From: Streptomyces sp. NBC_00654
Lineage (GTDB): Bacteria; Actinomycetota; Actinomycetes; Streptomycetales; Streptomycetaceae
Length of the DNA: 64,000 nucleotides
Reading direction: 5' to 3'
NCBI RefSeq assembly: GCF_026341775.1
Contig: NZ_JAPEOB010000001.1
Span: 3,968,001-4,032,000 of the forward strand
Shown in pieces: positions 27,470 to 36,900 of this stretch. A program made the translations under genes and the position numbers. The first letter of the stretch is position 1, and each line of letters starts with the position of its first letter. Below the pieces are notes generated by a model. It was not told where the DNA came from. It did not search any database and was given only the letters and a program-made list of their open reading frames with translations.

Positions 27470-27484
27470 TGAAAGCGTTTTCCC
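27470..27484. promoter_or_regulatory. LacI-type operator E
   Basis: TGAAAGCGTTTTCCC, 20-34 bp upstream of the LacI start and directly behind its -10-like TATCGT. It also lies 114 bp upstream of the divergent OpuC permease start. Confidence 0.7.
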
Positions 27485-27597
27485 ATTGCATCCATCAGCG
27501 GATCCGGTGCCGTGGACGCCCCACCGGGCAGGGGCCGCACACCTCGAACAGACGATCATGACGCGCGGCGGCCGGACGCCCGCGCTCCAATGGACGC

Positions 27598-28275
27598 GTG
27601 ACCGCGCCCCCCGACGACTGCCTCGCGCGCAATGAATGGATCTGCGGCGCCTATCTCTCCAGCCGCCGGGAGATCCTCTGGGACGCGACGGTCCAGCACC
27701 TCCAGCTGACCTCGGTCTCGGTGCTCATAGGTCTGGCCCTCGCCCTGCCGCTCGCCCTGGCCGCCCGCGGAAGGCGCTGGGCGGCCGGACCCGTGCTCGG
27801 GCTGACGACGGTCCTCTACACCATCCCGTCGCTCGCGATGTTCTCGCTGCTGCTGCCGGTGTACGGGCTCTCCGCCACGCTCGTCGTCGCCGGACTCGTC
27901 CTCTACTCGCTCACCCTTCTCGTGCGCAACATCCTCGCCGGACTGCGGGCGGTGCCCGAGGAGACCCGGCAGGCGGCGCGCGGCATGGGCTACGGCCCCG
28001 TACGCCTGCTGATGACCGTGGAGCTCCCGCTCGCCCTGCCCGCTTCCATGGCCGGGCTGCGGATCGCCACCGTCTCGGCGGTCTCCCTGGTCACGGTCGG
28101 GGCGATCGTCGGCCACGGCGGGCTCGGCAACCTCATCTACGCGGGCATGAACACCTACTTCAAGGCCCAGGTGCTGACCGCGTCCGTCCTCTGTGTCCTC
28201 ATCGCCGTGGCGGCCGACCTGCTGCTCCTGGGCGCGCAGCGCCTGCTGACCCCCTGGACCAGGAGCCGGCCGTGA
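27598..28275 (+). CDS. OpuC-type osmolyte ABC permease (first)
   Basis: A 225-residue membrane permease of the glycine betaine/choline/carnitine type, with about six membrane segments. Typical features are TTVLYTIPSLAMFSLLLP near residue 78 and the ATPase-docking stretch VPEETRQAARGMGYGPVRLL followed by VELPLALP. The GVGAIVGHGGLGNLIYAG region (seen as VGAIVGHGGLGNLIYAGMN) is characteristic. The GTG at 27598 lacks a strong ribosome site. The stop overlaps the start of the next permease (GTGA). Confidence 0.87.
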   Translation: MTAPPDDCLARNEWICGAYLSSRREILWDATVQHLQLTSVSVLIGLALALPLALAARGRRWAAGPVLGLTTVLYTIPSLAMFSLLLPVYGLSATLVVAGLVLYSLTLLVRNILAGLRAVPEETRQAARGMGYGPVRLLMTVELPLALPASMAGLRIATVSAVSLVTVGAIVGHGGLGNLIYAGMNTYFKAQVLTASVLCVLIAVAADLLLLGAQRLLTPWTRSRP

Positions 28276-28949
28276 CCACCCTCGCCGACTCCTGGTCCTG
28301 GCTCACCACCGCCGCCCACTGGTCCGGGCCCGACGGCATCTGGCACCGGCTCGGCGAACACCTCTACCTCACCGCGGTCTGCCTGCTGATCAGCTGTCTC
28401 ATCGCCCTGCCGGTCGCCCTGGTCCTCGGCCACATCGGCAGGGGCGGCGCCCTGGCCGTCAACATCTCGAACATCGGCCGGGCCGTCCCCACGTTCGCCG
28501 TGCTGGTCCTGCTGCTGCTCACGCCGGTCGGTGCGTACGGCCAGTGGTCGACCGTCATCGCGCTGGTGCTCTTCGCCATGCCCCCGTTGCTCACCAACGC
28601 CTACGTGGGGATGCGCGAGGTGGACCGGGACGTGGTCGGGGCGGCCCGGGGGATGGGCATGACGGGCCGGCAGATGCTGCTGGGCGTGGAGCTGCCGCTC
28701 GCGATGCCGCTCGTCCTCACCGGCATCCGGATCGCCGCCGTGCAGCTCGTCGCCACCGCGACGCTGGCCGCCCTGGCCGGCGGCGGCGGCCTGGGCCGGA
28801 TCATCACCGCGGGCTTCAACCTGGCCTCCACCCCCCAGGTCGTGGCCGGGGCGGTCCTGGTCGCCGTCCTCGCCCTCCTGGTGGAAGGGATCTTCGAGGC
28901 CGGCCGGCGCATCACCCCGGACCGGCGCCGGGCCCGGGAGGCCGCGTGA
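28272..28949 (+). CDS. OpuC-type osmolyte ABC permease (second)
   Basis: A 225-residue partner permease of the same family. It has the ISNIGRAVPTFAVLVLLL segment, the docking loop VDRDVVGAARGMGMTGRQML then VELPLAMPLV, and AALAGGGGLGRIITAGF. Its GTG start overlaps the upstream stop and its own stop overlaps the GTG of the binding protein, so the three genes are coupled. It would form the heterodimeric membrane channel for compatible-solute uptake. Confidence 0.87.
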   Translation: MTTLADSWSWLTTAAHWSGPDGIWHRLGEHLYLTAVCLLISCLIALPVALVLGHIGRGGALAVNISNIGRAVPTFAVLVLLLLTPVGAYGQWSTVIALVLFAMPPLLTNAYVGMREVDRDVVGAARGMGMTGRQMLLGVELPLAMPLVLTGIRIAAVQLVATATLAALAGGGGLGRIITAGFNLASTPQVVAGAVLVAVLALLVEGIFEAGRRITPDRRRAREAA

Positions 28950-29908
28950 GCCGCCCCCGTACCCCGTACGCCCTGTGCGTCCTTCTCCTGCTGGCCGCCA
29001 CCGCAGCGGCGTGCACCACCGGCCCCGCCCTGGAGAACCAGGGCGATGTCACCGCCCCGCCCGGCGACAGCGAGCACCTCACGATCGGCTCCGCCGGATT
29101 CACCGAGAGCGAACTGCTCGCCCGGATGTACGCGATCCTGCTCGGCCGGGCCGGGTACACCACCAGGATCATCTCCGTGACCAACCGGGAGATCTACGAA
29201 CCCGCGCTGGAGAGCGGCCAGATCGACGTCGTGCCGGAGTACGCGGCGACCTTCGCCGACTGGCTGAACGCCAGGACCAACGGCGCGGACGCCGCGCCCG
29301 TCGGTTCCCCCGACCTCGGCACCACGATGAAGGCCCTGCGCTCCCTGGCCGCACCCCGCGGCCTCACCGTCCTGGACCCGGGCCGGGCCGTCGACCAGAA
29401 CGCCTTCGCGGTCGCCTCCTCGTACGCCGCGCGGCACCGCCTGAAGACCCTCGGCGACCTGGGAAGGTCACGGCTGCCCGTGCGGCTGGCGGCGGGCGAC
29501 GAATGCGTACAGCGCCCGTACTGCGCGCCCGGACTCAGGAAGACCTACGGCATCGACATCACCGCCGTCGATCCGAAGGGTGTCGGCACCACCCAGGCCA
29601 AACAGGCGGTGCAGAGCGGTCAGGACCAGATGGTCCTGACCACCAGCACGGACGCCACCCTCGACGACTTCGGCCTCGTGCTCCTCGCCGACGACAGACA
29701 TCTCCAGAACGCCGACCACCTGGTCCCCGTCGTCAACCGCGCACGGGCGGGCGGCGCCGGGGTGCGCGACGCCCTCGCCCCGCTCGGCACGGCACTGACC
29801 ACGGCCGCTCTGGCAGCGATGAACGAACAGGTCGACAGCTGGCGCAGGCTGCCCGAGGACGTCGCACGCGACTACCTGAGGAAGGCGGGGCTCATCCCGG
29901 CGGGGTGA
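28946..29908 (+). CDS. OpuC-type substrate-binding lipoprotein
   Basis: A 320-residue quaternary-amine-binding protein. The signal peptide ends in the lipobox TAAAC near residue 23. The family pattern is LTIGSAGFTESELLARMYA, YEPALESGQIDVVPEYAATFADWL, AVDQNAFAVASSYA and a late DDRHLQNADHLVPVVN. It is held on the outer face of the membrane and delivers ligand to the two permeases. An ergothioneine-type ligand is possible because EgtU belongs to the same family. The ATPase is not downstream; it is on the other strand at 30952-32115. Confidence 0.88.
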   Translation: MSRPRTPYALCVLLLLAATAAACTTGPALENQGDVTAPPGDSEHLTIGSAGFTESELLARMYAILLGRAGYTTRIISVTNREIYEPALESGQIDVVPEYAATFADWLNARTNGADAAPVGSPDLGTTMKALRSLAAPRGLTVLDPGRAVDQNAFAVASSYAARHRLKTLGDLGRSRLPVRLAAGDECVQRPYCAPGLRKTYGIDITAVDPKGVGTTQAKQAVQSGQDQMVLTTSTDATLDDFGLVLLADDRHLQNADHLVPVVNRARAGGAGVRDALAPLGTALTTAALAAMNEQVDSWRRLPEDVARDYLRKAGLIPAG

Positions 29909-29924
29909 GGGAGCGCCCGTGTCC

Positions 29925-30899
29925 TCAGGCCGTCAGTTTTCCCGGGAGCCAGGCCAGCTGGGCGGCCTGCTGGAACGCGCCACCGCCCTCGTGGTCGTTG
30001 AAGTCGTACACCTCGATCGTCTTGTCCTGATGGCCGTACGCGTTGAAGGCGGCGAAGACCGTCGAGGGCGGGCAGGTCTGATCCTCCAGGGCCGTCGAGA
30101 ACAGCGCGGGAGCCCGGCCGCGCGCCGCGAAGTGCACCCCGTCGAAATAGGCCAGCGTGGCGTTGGCCCGCTCGGTGCGGCCGCGGTGCGTCTTGAGGTA
30201 GTTGCCCACCTCGCGGTACGGCTGCCGGTCGGTGAGGGTGACCGCACGCGGGAAGTCGCACAGGAACGGCACGTCCGGCGCGACCGCGACCAGGTCCGGT
30301 ATCAGCCCTCCGGCGGCGATCGCGATGCCGCCGCCCTGACTGACCCCGGTGACGGCGGTACGCGCCGCGTCGGCCAGCGGATGCGAGCGAGCGGCCTCCA
30401 CGGCCCGCACCGCGTCCGTGAACACCCTCCGGTAGTAGTAGTCCAGGGGGTCCTCTATACCCCGGGTCATGAATCCGGGCAGCGAGGGCGCGCTGCCCAC
30501 GGGGTCGGCCGTGTCCCCCGGCGCCCAGCCGCTGCCCTGGCCCCGGGTGTCCATCACGAAGTGGGCGAAACCGGCCGAGGCCCACAGCAGATGGGTGTGC
30601 GCCAGACCGCGCCCACCCCCGTATCCGAGGAACTCCACGACCACCGGCAGGGGCTCCCGGGTGCCCGCCGGCACGACGAACCACCCCTTGACCGGGTGCC
30701 CGCCGAAGCCCGCGAACGTCACGTCGTACACCTCGACGCCCGCCAGCCCCGTGCCGGTGTGCCGTGCGAAGCGGGCGTCCAGGTCATGGGTCCTGGCCTC
30801 GTCGAGGGTCGTCGACCAGAACGTGTCGAAGTCCGCGGGCTCCACCGACCGGCTGCGGTAGCCGTGCAGCTCGGGGAGGGACAGATCGAACAGAGCCAT
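29925..30899 (-). CDS. CE7 acetyl esterase, second copy
   Basis: A 324-residue CE7 esterase, a paralogue of the 17377-18351 gene and the same length. Shared signatures are GFGGHPVKGWF, DTRGQGSG, the nucleophile elbow GVSQGGG, LEDQTCPPS and the His in NDHEGG. The ATG at 30899 has GAAGGCGG upstream; a longer frame to 31037 enters the ATPase gene. It lies 52 bases downstream of the osmolyte-transporter ATPase on the same strand, so the two are probably co-transcribed. That is an unusual partnership and may reflect insertion of the esterase into an ancestral opuC operon. It is cytoplasmic. Confidence 0.87.
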   Translation of the reverse strand: MALFDLSLPELHGYRSRSVEPADFDTFWSTTLDEARTHDLDARFARHTGTGLAGVEVYDVTFAGFGGHPVKGWFVVPAGTREPLPVVVEFLGYGGGRGLAHTHLLWASAGFAHFVMDTRGQGSGWAPGDTADPVGSAPSLPGFMTRGIEDPLDYYYRRVFTDAVRAVEAARSHPLADAARTAVTGVSQGGGIAIAAGGLIPDLVAVAPDVPFLCDFPRAVTLTDRQPYREVGNYLKTHRGRTERANATLAYFDGVHFAARGRAPALFSTALEDQTCPPSTVFAAFNAYGHQDKTIEVYDFNDHEGGGAFQQAAQLAWLPGKLTA

Positions 30900-30951
30900 G
30901 AGGGACCGCCTTCGTCGCAGGAGTGGACGATCACACCGTACGGTCCCGCCC

Positions 30952-32115
30952 TCAGACGTCCGCGACCGAGTCGAACGCCACTTCCTCGCGCGGGACGCCC
31001 TGAGCGTCCGCGTCCACGGAACGGCGCAGCGCCTCATGGAGCTTCGACGGAGTCAGCACCCCCAGGAAACGCGCTCCGTCCAGCACCGCCACCCACCCGG
31101 CGTCGTACTGGAGCATCTCGCTGAACGCCTGCTTCAACGGTGCGCCGACGGGCACCCACGCGTCCATCCGCCGGGCCGGCCCGCCCACCGTCGCCGCCTC
31201 CCCGGCGTCCCGCAGCGCGTCCACCGACACCCAGCCGTGCAGCTCGCCCGCACCGTTCAGGACCACCGCCCAGCGGGCCCCCGCCGCACCCAGCCGGGCC
31301 GCCGCGGACCGGGCCGGTTCGTCGAGCCGGGCCACCGGCGGCTCCCAGAGGTCCTCCGGTCCGATCGCGGTCACCGACAGCCGTTTCAGCCCCCGGTCGG
31401 CGCCGACGAAACGCGCCACGTACGGCGTCGCAGGGGTGCCGAGCACGGCGGCCGGGGTGTCGAACTGCTCGATGCGGCCCTCCCCGTACACGGCCATCCG
31501 GTCGCCCATCCGGACGGCTTCCTCGATGTCGTGCGTGACCAGCAGAACGGTCTTCCTGACCGTTGCCTGGAGTCCCAGGAACTCGTCCTGAAGCCGTTCA
31601 CGGACCACCGGGTCCACCGCACCGAAGGGTTCGTCCATCAGCAGCACCGGCGGATCCGCCGCGAGCGCCCGCGCCACCCCCACCCGCTGGCGCTGGCCGC
31701 CGGACAGCTGGGCGGGGTAGCGCGATCCGTAGGTGCCCGGGTCCAGGCCCACCAGGTCGAGCAGCTCCGCCGCCCGCTCCCTGGCCCTGGCACGCTTCCA
31801 GCCGATCAGCGCCGGTACGGTCGCGGTGTTGTCCAGGACCGTCCGGTGCGGGAACAGGCCGGCCTGCTGGATCACATATCCGATCCGGCGGCGCAGCCTC
31901 ACCGGGTCGACGCCCGCGATGTCCTCCCCGTCGACCAGGATCCGGCCCGAGGTCGGCTCGATCAGCCGGTTCACCATCATCATCGTGGTGGTCTTGCCGC
32001 AGCCGGACGGTCCGACCAGCGTGACCAGTTCCCCCTCGCCGACCTCGAAGGACAGCCCGTCGACCGCGGTCGTGCCGTCCGGGTAGACCTTGCCGACCTG
32101 CTCGAACCGGATCAT
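30952..32115 (-). CDS. OpuC-type osmolyte ABC transporter ATPase with CBS domains
   Basis: A 387-residue ATPase. Walker A is GPSGCGKTT near residue 36, the signature is LSGGQRQR near 138, Walker B is VLLMDEPFGAVDP near 155, and the switch is THDIEEA. The C-terminal 140 residues (from about 245) carry two CBS-like segments, the second ending VAVLDGARFLGVLTPSKLHEAL. These tune OpuC transporters to ionic strength. ATG 32115 lies 6 nt from TAACGT and lacks a ribosome site, so it may be leaderless. It is the presumed motor for the permeases at 27598-28949 but is encoded on the opposite strand. Confidence 0.9.
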   Translation of the reverse strand: MIRFEQVGKVYPDGTTAVDGLSFEVGEGELVTLVGPSGCGKTTTMMMVNRLIEPTSGRILVDGEDIAGVDPVRLRRRIGYVIQQAGLFPHRTVLDNTATVPALIGWKRARARERAAELLDLVGLDPGTYGSRYPAQLSGGQRQRVGVARALAADPPVLLMDEPFGAVDPVVRERLQDEFLGLQATVRKTVLLVTHDIEEAVRMGDRMAVYGEGRIEQFDTPAAVLGTPATPYVARFVGADRGLKRLSVTAIGPEDLWEPPVARLDEPARSAAARLGAAGARWAVVLNGAGELHGWVSVDALRDAGEAATVGGPARRMDAWVPVGAPLKQAFSEMLQYDAGWVAVLDGARFLGVLTPSKLHEALRRSVDADAQGVPREEVAFDSVADV

Positions 32116-32221
32116 GACTGCACGTTAGGAGCCGCCCGGACCGGGCGCACACGGGCCGGGCCCGTCCGAGTCACACTCATGTGCTGAACTGTCCCGGAAC
32201 CATCTGATTCAGGAGCCTTGT

Positions 32222-33517
32222 GTGAGCAGTTACCGGCAGCCCGGCGTCGTCTTCACCGACCGTCATTTCACGGTCCCGCTCGATCACGGCGACCCGGGCG
32301 GCGAGCAGATCGAGATCTTCGGCCGGGAGGCGGTGGCGACCGGCCGGACCGGTGAGCAGCTGCCGTGGCTGGTCTATCTGGAGGGCGGCCCCGGGTTCGG
32401 CGCCGGCCGGTTCGTCGGTACGGAGGCGTGGCTCGGCCGCGCCGTACAGGAATTCCGGGTGCTGCTGCTCGACCAGCGCGGCACCGGCCGGTCCACCCCG
32501 GCCAACCGGCAGACCCTGCCGCTGCGGGGCGGCCCGCGCGAGCAGGCCGAGTACCTCGCCCACTTCCGCTCGGACAGCATCGTCCTCGACTGCGAGCTCA
32601 TCCGCCCGCAGCTGACCGGCGGCGGTACCTGGACCGTGCTGGGGCAGTCCTACGGCGGATTCTGCGCCGTGCGTTATCTGTCGGTTGCCCCCGAAGGGCT
32701 CGAAGCCGTCCTGATCACCGGCGGTCTGCCCGCGCTCGACGCCCACGCCGACGAGGTGTACCGGGCCGCCTATCCGCGGATCGAGCGGAAGACCGCCGCC
32801 CACTACGCCCGCTACCCGCAGGACGTGCGGCGCGTCCGCGAGATCGCCGCGTACCTCGCCGAACACCGGCCCGAGAGCGCCGGGCACCGGCTGACGCCCG
32901 AGGGGTTCCAGTCGCTGGGCATCATGCTGGGCGGCGGCAGCGGCAGCCACCGGCTGCACTATCTGCTGGAGAACGCCTTCGTCCGCACCCCGCACGGGAC
33001 CGAGCTCTCCGACGCCTTCCAGGAGGGCATGCGCACGGCCAACTCGTTCGCCGGACATCCGCTGTACGCCCTGATGCACGAGGCGATCTACGGCCAGGGC
33101 GGGGCGCCCACCGGATGGGCCGCGGAGCGGGTCAGGTCCGAGTTCCCGCAGTTCGACGCGGAGGCGGCACTGGCGGGGGAGGGCCCCGTCCTCTTCACCG
33201 GTGAGAGCATCCACCCCTGGCACTTCGACGTGGACCCGGCGCTGCGCCCGCTGCGCGAGACCGCCGAACTCCTCGCGAACCGCACCGACTGGCCGGTGCT
33301 GTACGACGCCGGGCGGCTCGCCGCCAACGAGGTCCCGGTCGCCGCGGCCGTGTACCACGACGACATGTACGTGGACACCGGGCACGCGCTGCGCACCGCC
33401 GCGTCGATCCGCGGGCTGCGCACCTGGGTGACGAACGAGTTCGAGCACGACGGACTGCGCGCGGGCGGGCCGCGCGTGCTGGACCGGCTGCTCGCGATGG
33501 TCAGGGACGAGATCTGA
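32222..33517 (+). CDS. Prolyl aminopeptidase-like S33 peptidase
   Basis: A 431-residue alpha/beta hydrolase resembling proline iminopeptidases that remove N-terminal proline. The oxyanion region is YLEGGPGFGAGR near residue 55 and the strand LLLDQRGTGRST follows. The nucleophile elbow is GQSYGG (Ser near 142). The late VYHDDMYVDTGHAL region gives candidate acid residues and NEFEHDGLRAGG the catalytic His. GTG 32222 is preceded by AGGAG. No signal peptide. It is divergent from the transporter ATPase and ends at a strong terminator. Confidence 0.85.
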   Translation: MSSYRQPGVVFTDRHFTVPLDHGDPGGEQIEIFGREAVATGRTGEQLPWLVYLEGGPGFGAGRFVGTEAWLGRAVQEFRVLLLDQRGTGRSTPANRQTLPLRGGPREQAEYLAHFRSDSIVLDCELIRPQLTGGGTWTVLGQSYGGFCAVRYLSVAPEGLEAVLITGGLPALDAHADEVYRAAYPRIERKTAAHYARYPQDVRRVREIAAYLAEHRPESAGHRLTPEGFQSLGIMLGGGSGSHRLHYLLENAFVRTPHGTELSDAFQEGMRTANSFAGHPLYALMHEAIYGQGGAPTGWAAERVRSEFPQFDAEAALAGEGPVLFTGESIHPWHFDVDPALRPLRETAELLANRTDWPVLYDAGRLAANEVPVAAAVYHDDMYVDTGHALRTAASIRGLRTWVTNEFEHDGLRAGGPRVLDRLLAMVRDEI

Positions 33518-33538
33518 CCCGTACCGCCCGGTGAACGC

Positions 33539-33577
33539 GGGGGAGCCGGCCGCACACGGTGTGCGGCCGGCTCCCCC
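33539..33577. terminator. Bidirectional terminator
   Basis: A 19-bp perfect inverted repeat (GGGGGAGCCGGCCGCACAC and its complement, with 1 base between arms, so the effective loop is formed from the innermost pairs) between the convergent peptidase (stop 33517) and rhodanese (stop 33632) genes. Confidence 0.85.
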
Positions 33578-33631
33578 GGGGACGACGGTCCGGCTCCGTC
33601 ACGCGCGACGGGGCGGAACGGTCTGCACGTG

Positions 33632-34581
<950 letters not shown>

Positions 34582-34585
34582 CGCG

Positions 34586-34616
34586 GGTGCGCGTCGCCGG
34601 TCCGGCGGCGCGCACC
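34586..34616. terminator. Bidirectional terminator
   Basis: A 14-bp stem (GGTGCGCGTCGCCG with its near-complement, one G-U pair) and a 3-nt loop between the convergent repressor (stop 34581) and exporter (stop 34638) genes. Confidence 0.75.
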
Positions 34617-34637
34617 GCCCCGGCGGGCTGCCGGGGG

Positions 34638-35405
34638 TCATCGGAGGACGGCGTCGATGACCATGCCGAGCGCCACCGCCAGGAGCACTCCGCCGAACAC
34701 GCGCTGCAAGGCGTCCGTGGACACCTTCGAGGCCAGCCGTTTGCCGTCCCAGGCGCCGAGCACCGCCGCCGCCGTGAAGGGGGCTATGACGGCCCAGTCC
34801 AGTGCGGCGGGCGTCGCGAGCCGGGTGGCCAGCGCCGCCGTCGAGTTGACCGTGATGACGAGGAGGCTCGTCCCCACGGCGGCGGTCATCGGTACGGCGA
34901 GGAAGGTGACCAGCGCGGGCACCGCCAGGAATCCGCCGCCCACGCCGAGGAAACCGGTCACCGCCCCGAGCCCCGCACCCGCCCCGGCGGCCCGGCGGGC
35001 GGGCACGGGACCGGCGCCCCGCCCGCCGTCGGTGGCCGGGGGCAGCGGACGGGGCCGGAGCATCCGGACCGCGGCCACCGCCGCGAGCACGGCGAACGCC
35101 ACGGTCAGCACCACCGCCGGAATCCGTACCGACAGCGCCCCGGCGACAGCCGCCGGGACGATGCCCGCGGCCGCGAAGAGCGTTCCCGTGCGCCACCGGA
35201 CCGCGCCGTCCCGGGCATGGGCCAGCAGGCCGGTGAGCGAGGTCGCGATCACGATGAGCAGTCCGGCGGTGGTCGCCGCGGCCGGGCTGAAGCCGAACGG
35301 ATAGATCAGCGCGGGAACGGCGAGGACGCTGCCCCCGCCGCCGAGCCCGCCGAGCGCGAGGCCGACCACGGCCCCGGCCGTCACGGCCAGGATCAGCGAG
35401 GTCAT
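34638..35405 (-). CDS. TauE/SafE-type sulfite/anion exporter
   Basis: A 255-residue membrane protein of the TauE/SafE (DUF81) family with about eight hydrophobic segments. Two internally similar halves each begin with a glycine-rich turn: LALGGLGGGGSVLAVPAL near residue 18 and VTGFLGVGGGFLAVPAL near residue 150. It probably exports sulfite or another sulfur oxyanion produced by persulfide oxidation. Its ATG overlaps the stop of the MBL-rhodanese gene (ATGA), so both are expressed from the promoter with the twin repressor boxes. Confidence 0.87.
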   Translation of the reverse strand: MTSLILAVTAGAVVGLALGGLGGGGSVLAVPALIYPFGFSPAAATTAGLLIVIATSLTGLLAHARDGAVRWRTGTLFAAAGIVPAAVAGALSVRIPAVVLTVAFAVLAAVAAVRMLRPRPLPPATDGGRGAGPVPARRAAGAGAGLGAVTGFLGVGGGFLAVPALVTFLAVPMTAAVGTSLLVITVNSTAALATRLATPAALDWAVIAPFTAAAVLGAWDGKRLASKVSTDALQRVFGGVLLAVALGMVIDAVLR

Positions 35406-36769
35406 GCGACGGCGGCCATCAGGCCCGCCGCGTGGGCCGCCTCGAACCCGTCGTCGACGGCCACCACGTCCCGCCCCGCAGCGTCCAGCAGCGACGCGCC
35501 GATCGCCGCCCGCATGCCGCCGGCGCAGTGCACCCACACCACGCCCGGCGGTACCTCGGCCAGCCGCCCGGGGAGCTGGTGCAGGGGGATGTGCACGGAG
35601 CCCGGGATCGCGCCGCCCGCGCGTTCGGAGTCCCGCCGGACGTCGAGGATCACCGGGGCCCCGCCCAGGCGCCGGGCGGCGGCCAGCCCCGCGAAGTCCG
35701 ACCGGTCGAAGGAGCGCAGCTCGTCCGGGGTCCGGACCCAGGACTCCGGGGTGCCGGTGGCCGTCGCGACGGGCCGGTCGATCCCGACCCGCGCCAGCTC
35801 GCGCTGCGCGTCCGCGATCTCCTCGGCGGTGGACGCCAGCAGGGTGACCGGCCTGCCCCACGGGATGAGCCAGGCCAGATAGGTGGCGGGCGCGCCCGTG
35901 CCCTCGAAGTTGAACGACCCGGCCACATGTCCCTCGGCGAACGCGACGCGGCTGCGCAGGTCCACCACCCACTCGCCCGCCGCGAGCCGCTGGGCTATGC
36001 GCTCCGCGTCGGCGGGTTCGGGCGGCGTCAGGTCGATGGGCGAGGGCCCCGCGGCGTTGGCCGGGCCCATGTGCGCGTAGTACGCGGGAATGTCGTCGAG
36101 ACCGGCGAGCAGGTCGGCGACGAAGGCGTCCACATCCTTGACCAGCGCTTCGTTGCGGCCGCGCTCGGCGCCCACCGTCGTCGTCGTGGCGCCCGCGCTC
36201 TGTCCGGCGGAGCAGAAGCTGCCGAAGCCGTGCGTGGGCAGCACGGCGACCTCGTCGTCCAGTGTGTCGGCGAGGCGTCGCACCGAGGCGTGCTGGGCGC
36301 GGGCCAGCTGCTCGGTCAGCCGGGGCTCGACCAGGTCGGGACGGCCCACGCCGCCGATCAGCAGGGAGCCCCCGGTGAACGCGGCGACGGCCCGGCCGTC
36401 CTCCTCCAGGACGTACGAGGTGTGGTGCGGGGTGTGTCCGGGGGTGGCCATCGCCCGCAGCGTGATGCCCTCGTCCACCCGGGCGGTGTCGCCGTCGGCG
36501 ACCGGCGTCCGGGCGAAGGAGACCTGTGCGGCCGCCGGAACCAGGTAGCGCGCGCCGGTCGTCCGTGCCAGTTCGAGGCCGCCGGAGACGTAGTCGTTGT
36601 GCAGATGCGTCTCCACCACCAGGGCGATCCGCACCCCGCGTACGGCCGCCGCGGCGATGACCCGGTCGATGTCGCGCGGCGGATCCACGACGACGGCGGC
36701 CCGTTCGCCGCCCGCCAGATAGCTGCGGTTGCCCAGGCCGGCTGTGTCCAAGGTGTCGACGAAGAACAC
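35402..36769 (-). CDS. MBL-fold hydrolase/rhodanese fusion (persulfide dioxygenase-like)
   Basis: A 455-residue protein with an N-terminal metallo-beta-lactamase domain similar to ETHE1/CstB (residues 1-240; THLHNDYVSGG near 54, TPGHTPHHTSYVLE near 110, PTHGFGSFC near 200). Two rhodanese-like repeats follow (about 265-345 and 370-450). The first lacks the active-site Cys at the expected loop (LLASTAEE). The second has it in WVHCAGGMRA. The preferred start is GTG 36769 with AAAGGAG upstream; a longer frame crosses the operators. It would oxidise glutathione- or mycothiol-type persulfides to sulfite, which the adjacent exporter removes. Confidence 0.88.
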   Translation of the reverse strand: MFFVDTLDTAGLGNRSYLAGGERAAVVVDPPRDIDRVIAAAAVRGVRIALVVETHLHNDYVSGGLELARTTGARYLVPAAAQVSFARTPVADGDTARVDEGITLRAMATPGHTPHHTSYVLEEDGRAVAAFTGGSLLIGGVGRPDLVEPRLTEQLARAQHASVRRLADTLDDEVAVLPTHGFGSFCSAGQSAGATTTTVGAERGRNEALVKDVDAFVADLLAGLDDIPAYYAHMGPANAAGPSPIDLTPPEPADAERIAQRLAAGEWVVDLRSRVAFAEGHVAGSFNFEGTGAPATYLAWLIPWGRPVTLLASTAEEIADAQRELARVGIDRPVATATGTPESWVRTPDELRSFDRSDFAGLAAARRLGGAPVILDVRRDSERAGGAIPGSVHIPLHQLPGRLAEVPPGVVWVHCAGGMRAAIGASLLDAAGRDVVAVDDGFEAAHAAGLMAAVA

Positions 36770-36791
36770 GACACGCTCCTTTCGTACGGTG

Positions 36792-36805
36792 TACCCCCGG
36801 GGGTA
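36792..36805. promoter_or_regulatory. CsoR/CstR-type operator 2
   Basis: TACCCCCGGGGGTA, a perfect palindrome 23 bp upstream of the MBL-rhodanese start. It is of the same type as the box at 34271-34290 but with a continuous C5G5 centre. Confidence 0.85.
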
Positions 36806-36827
36806 TCTTTCGAACAGCCTAGCACTT

Positions 36828-36843
36828 ATACCCCCGGGGGTAT
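36828..36843. promoter_or_regulatory. CsoR/CstR-type operator 3
   Basis: ATACCCCCGGGGGTAT, a perfect 16-bp palindrome. Its centre is 37 bp from that of operator 2, so two repressor tetramers could bind. It lies in the divergent region before the PIG-L gene. Confidence 0.87.
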
Positions 36844-36900
36844 TTTTCGGGCCGTGTGTCGGCTCCACGCGGGCCCCGCCGGCGTGGATAGCCTGCGGGC

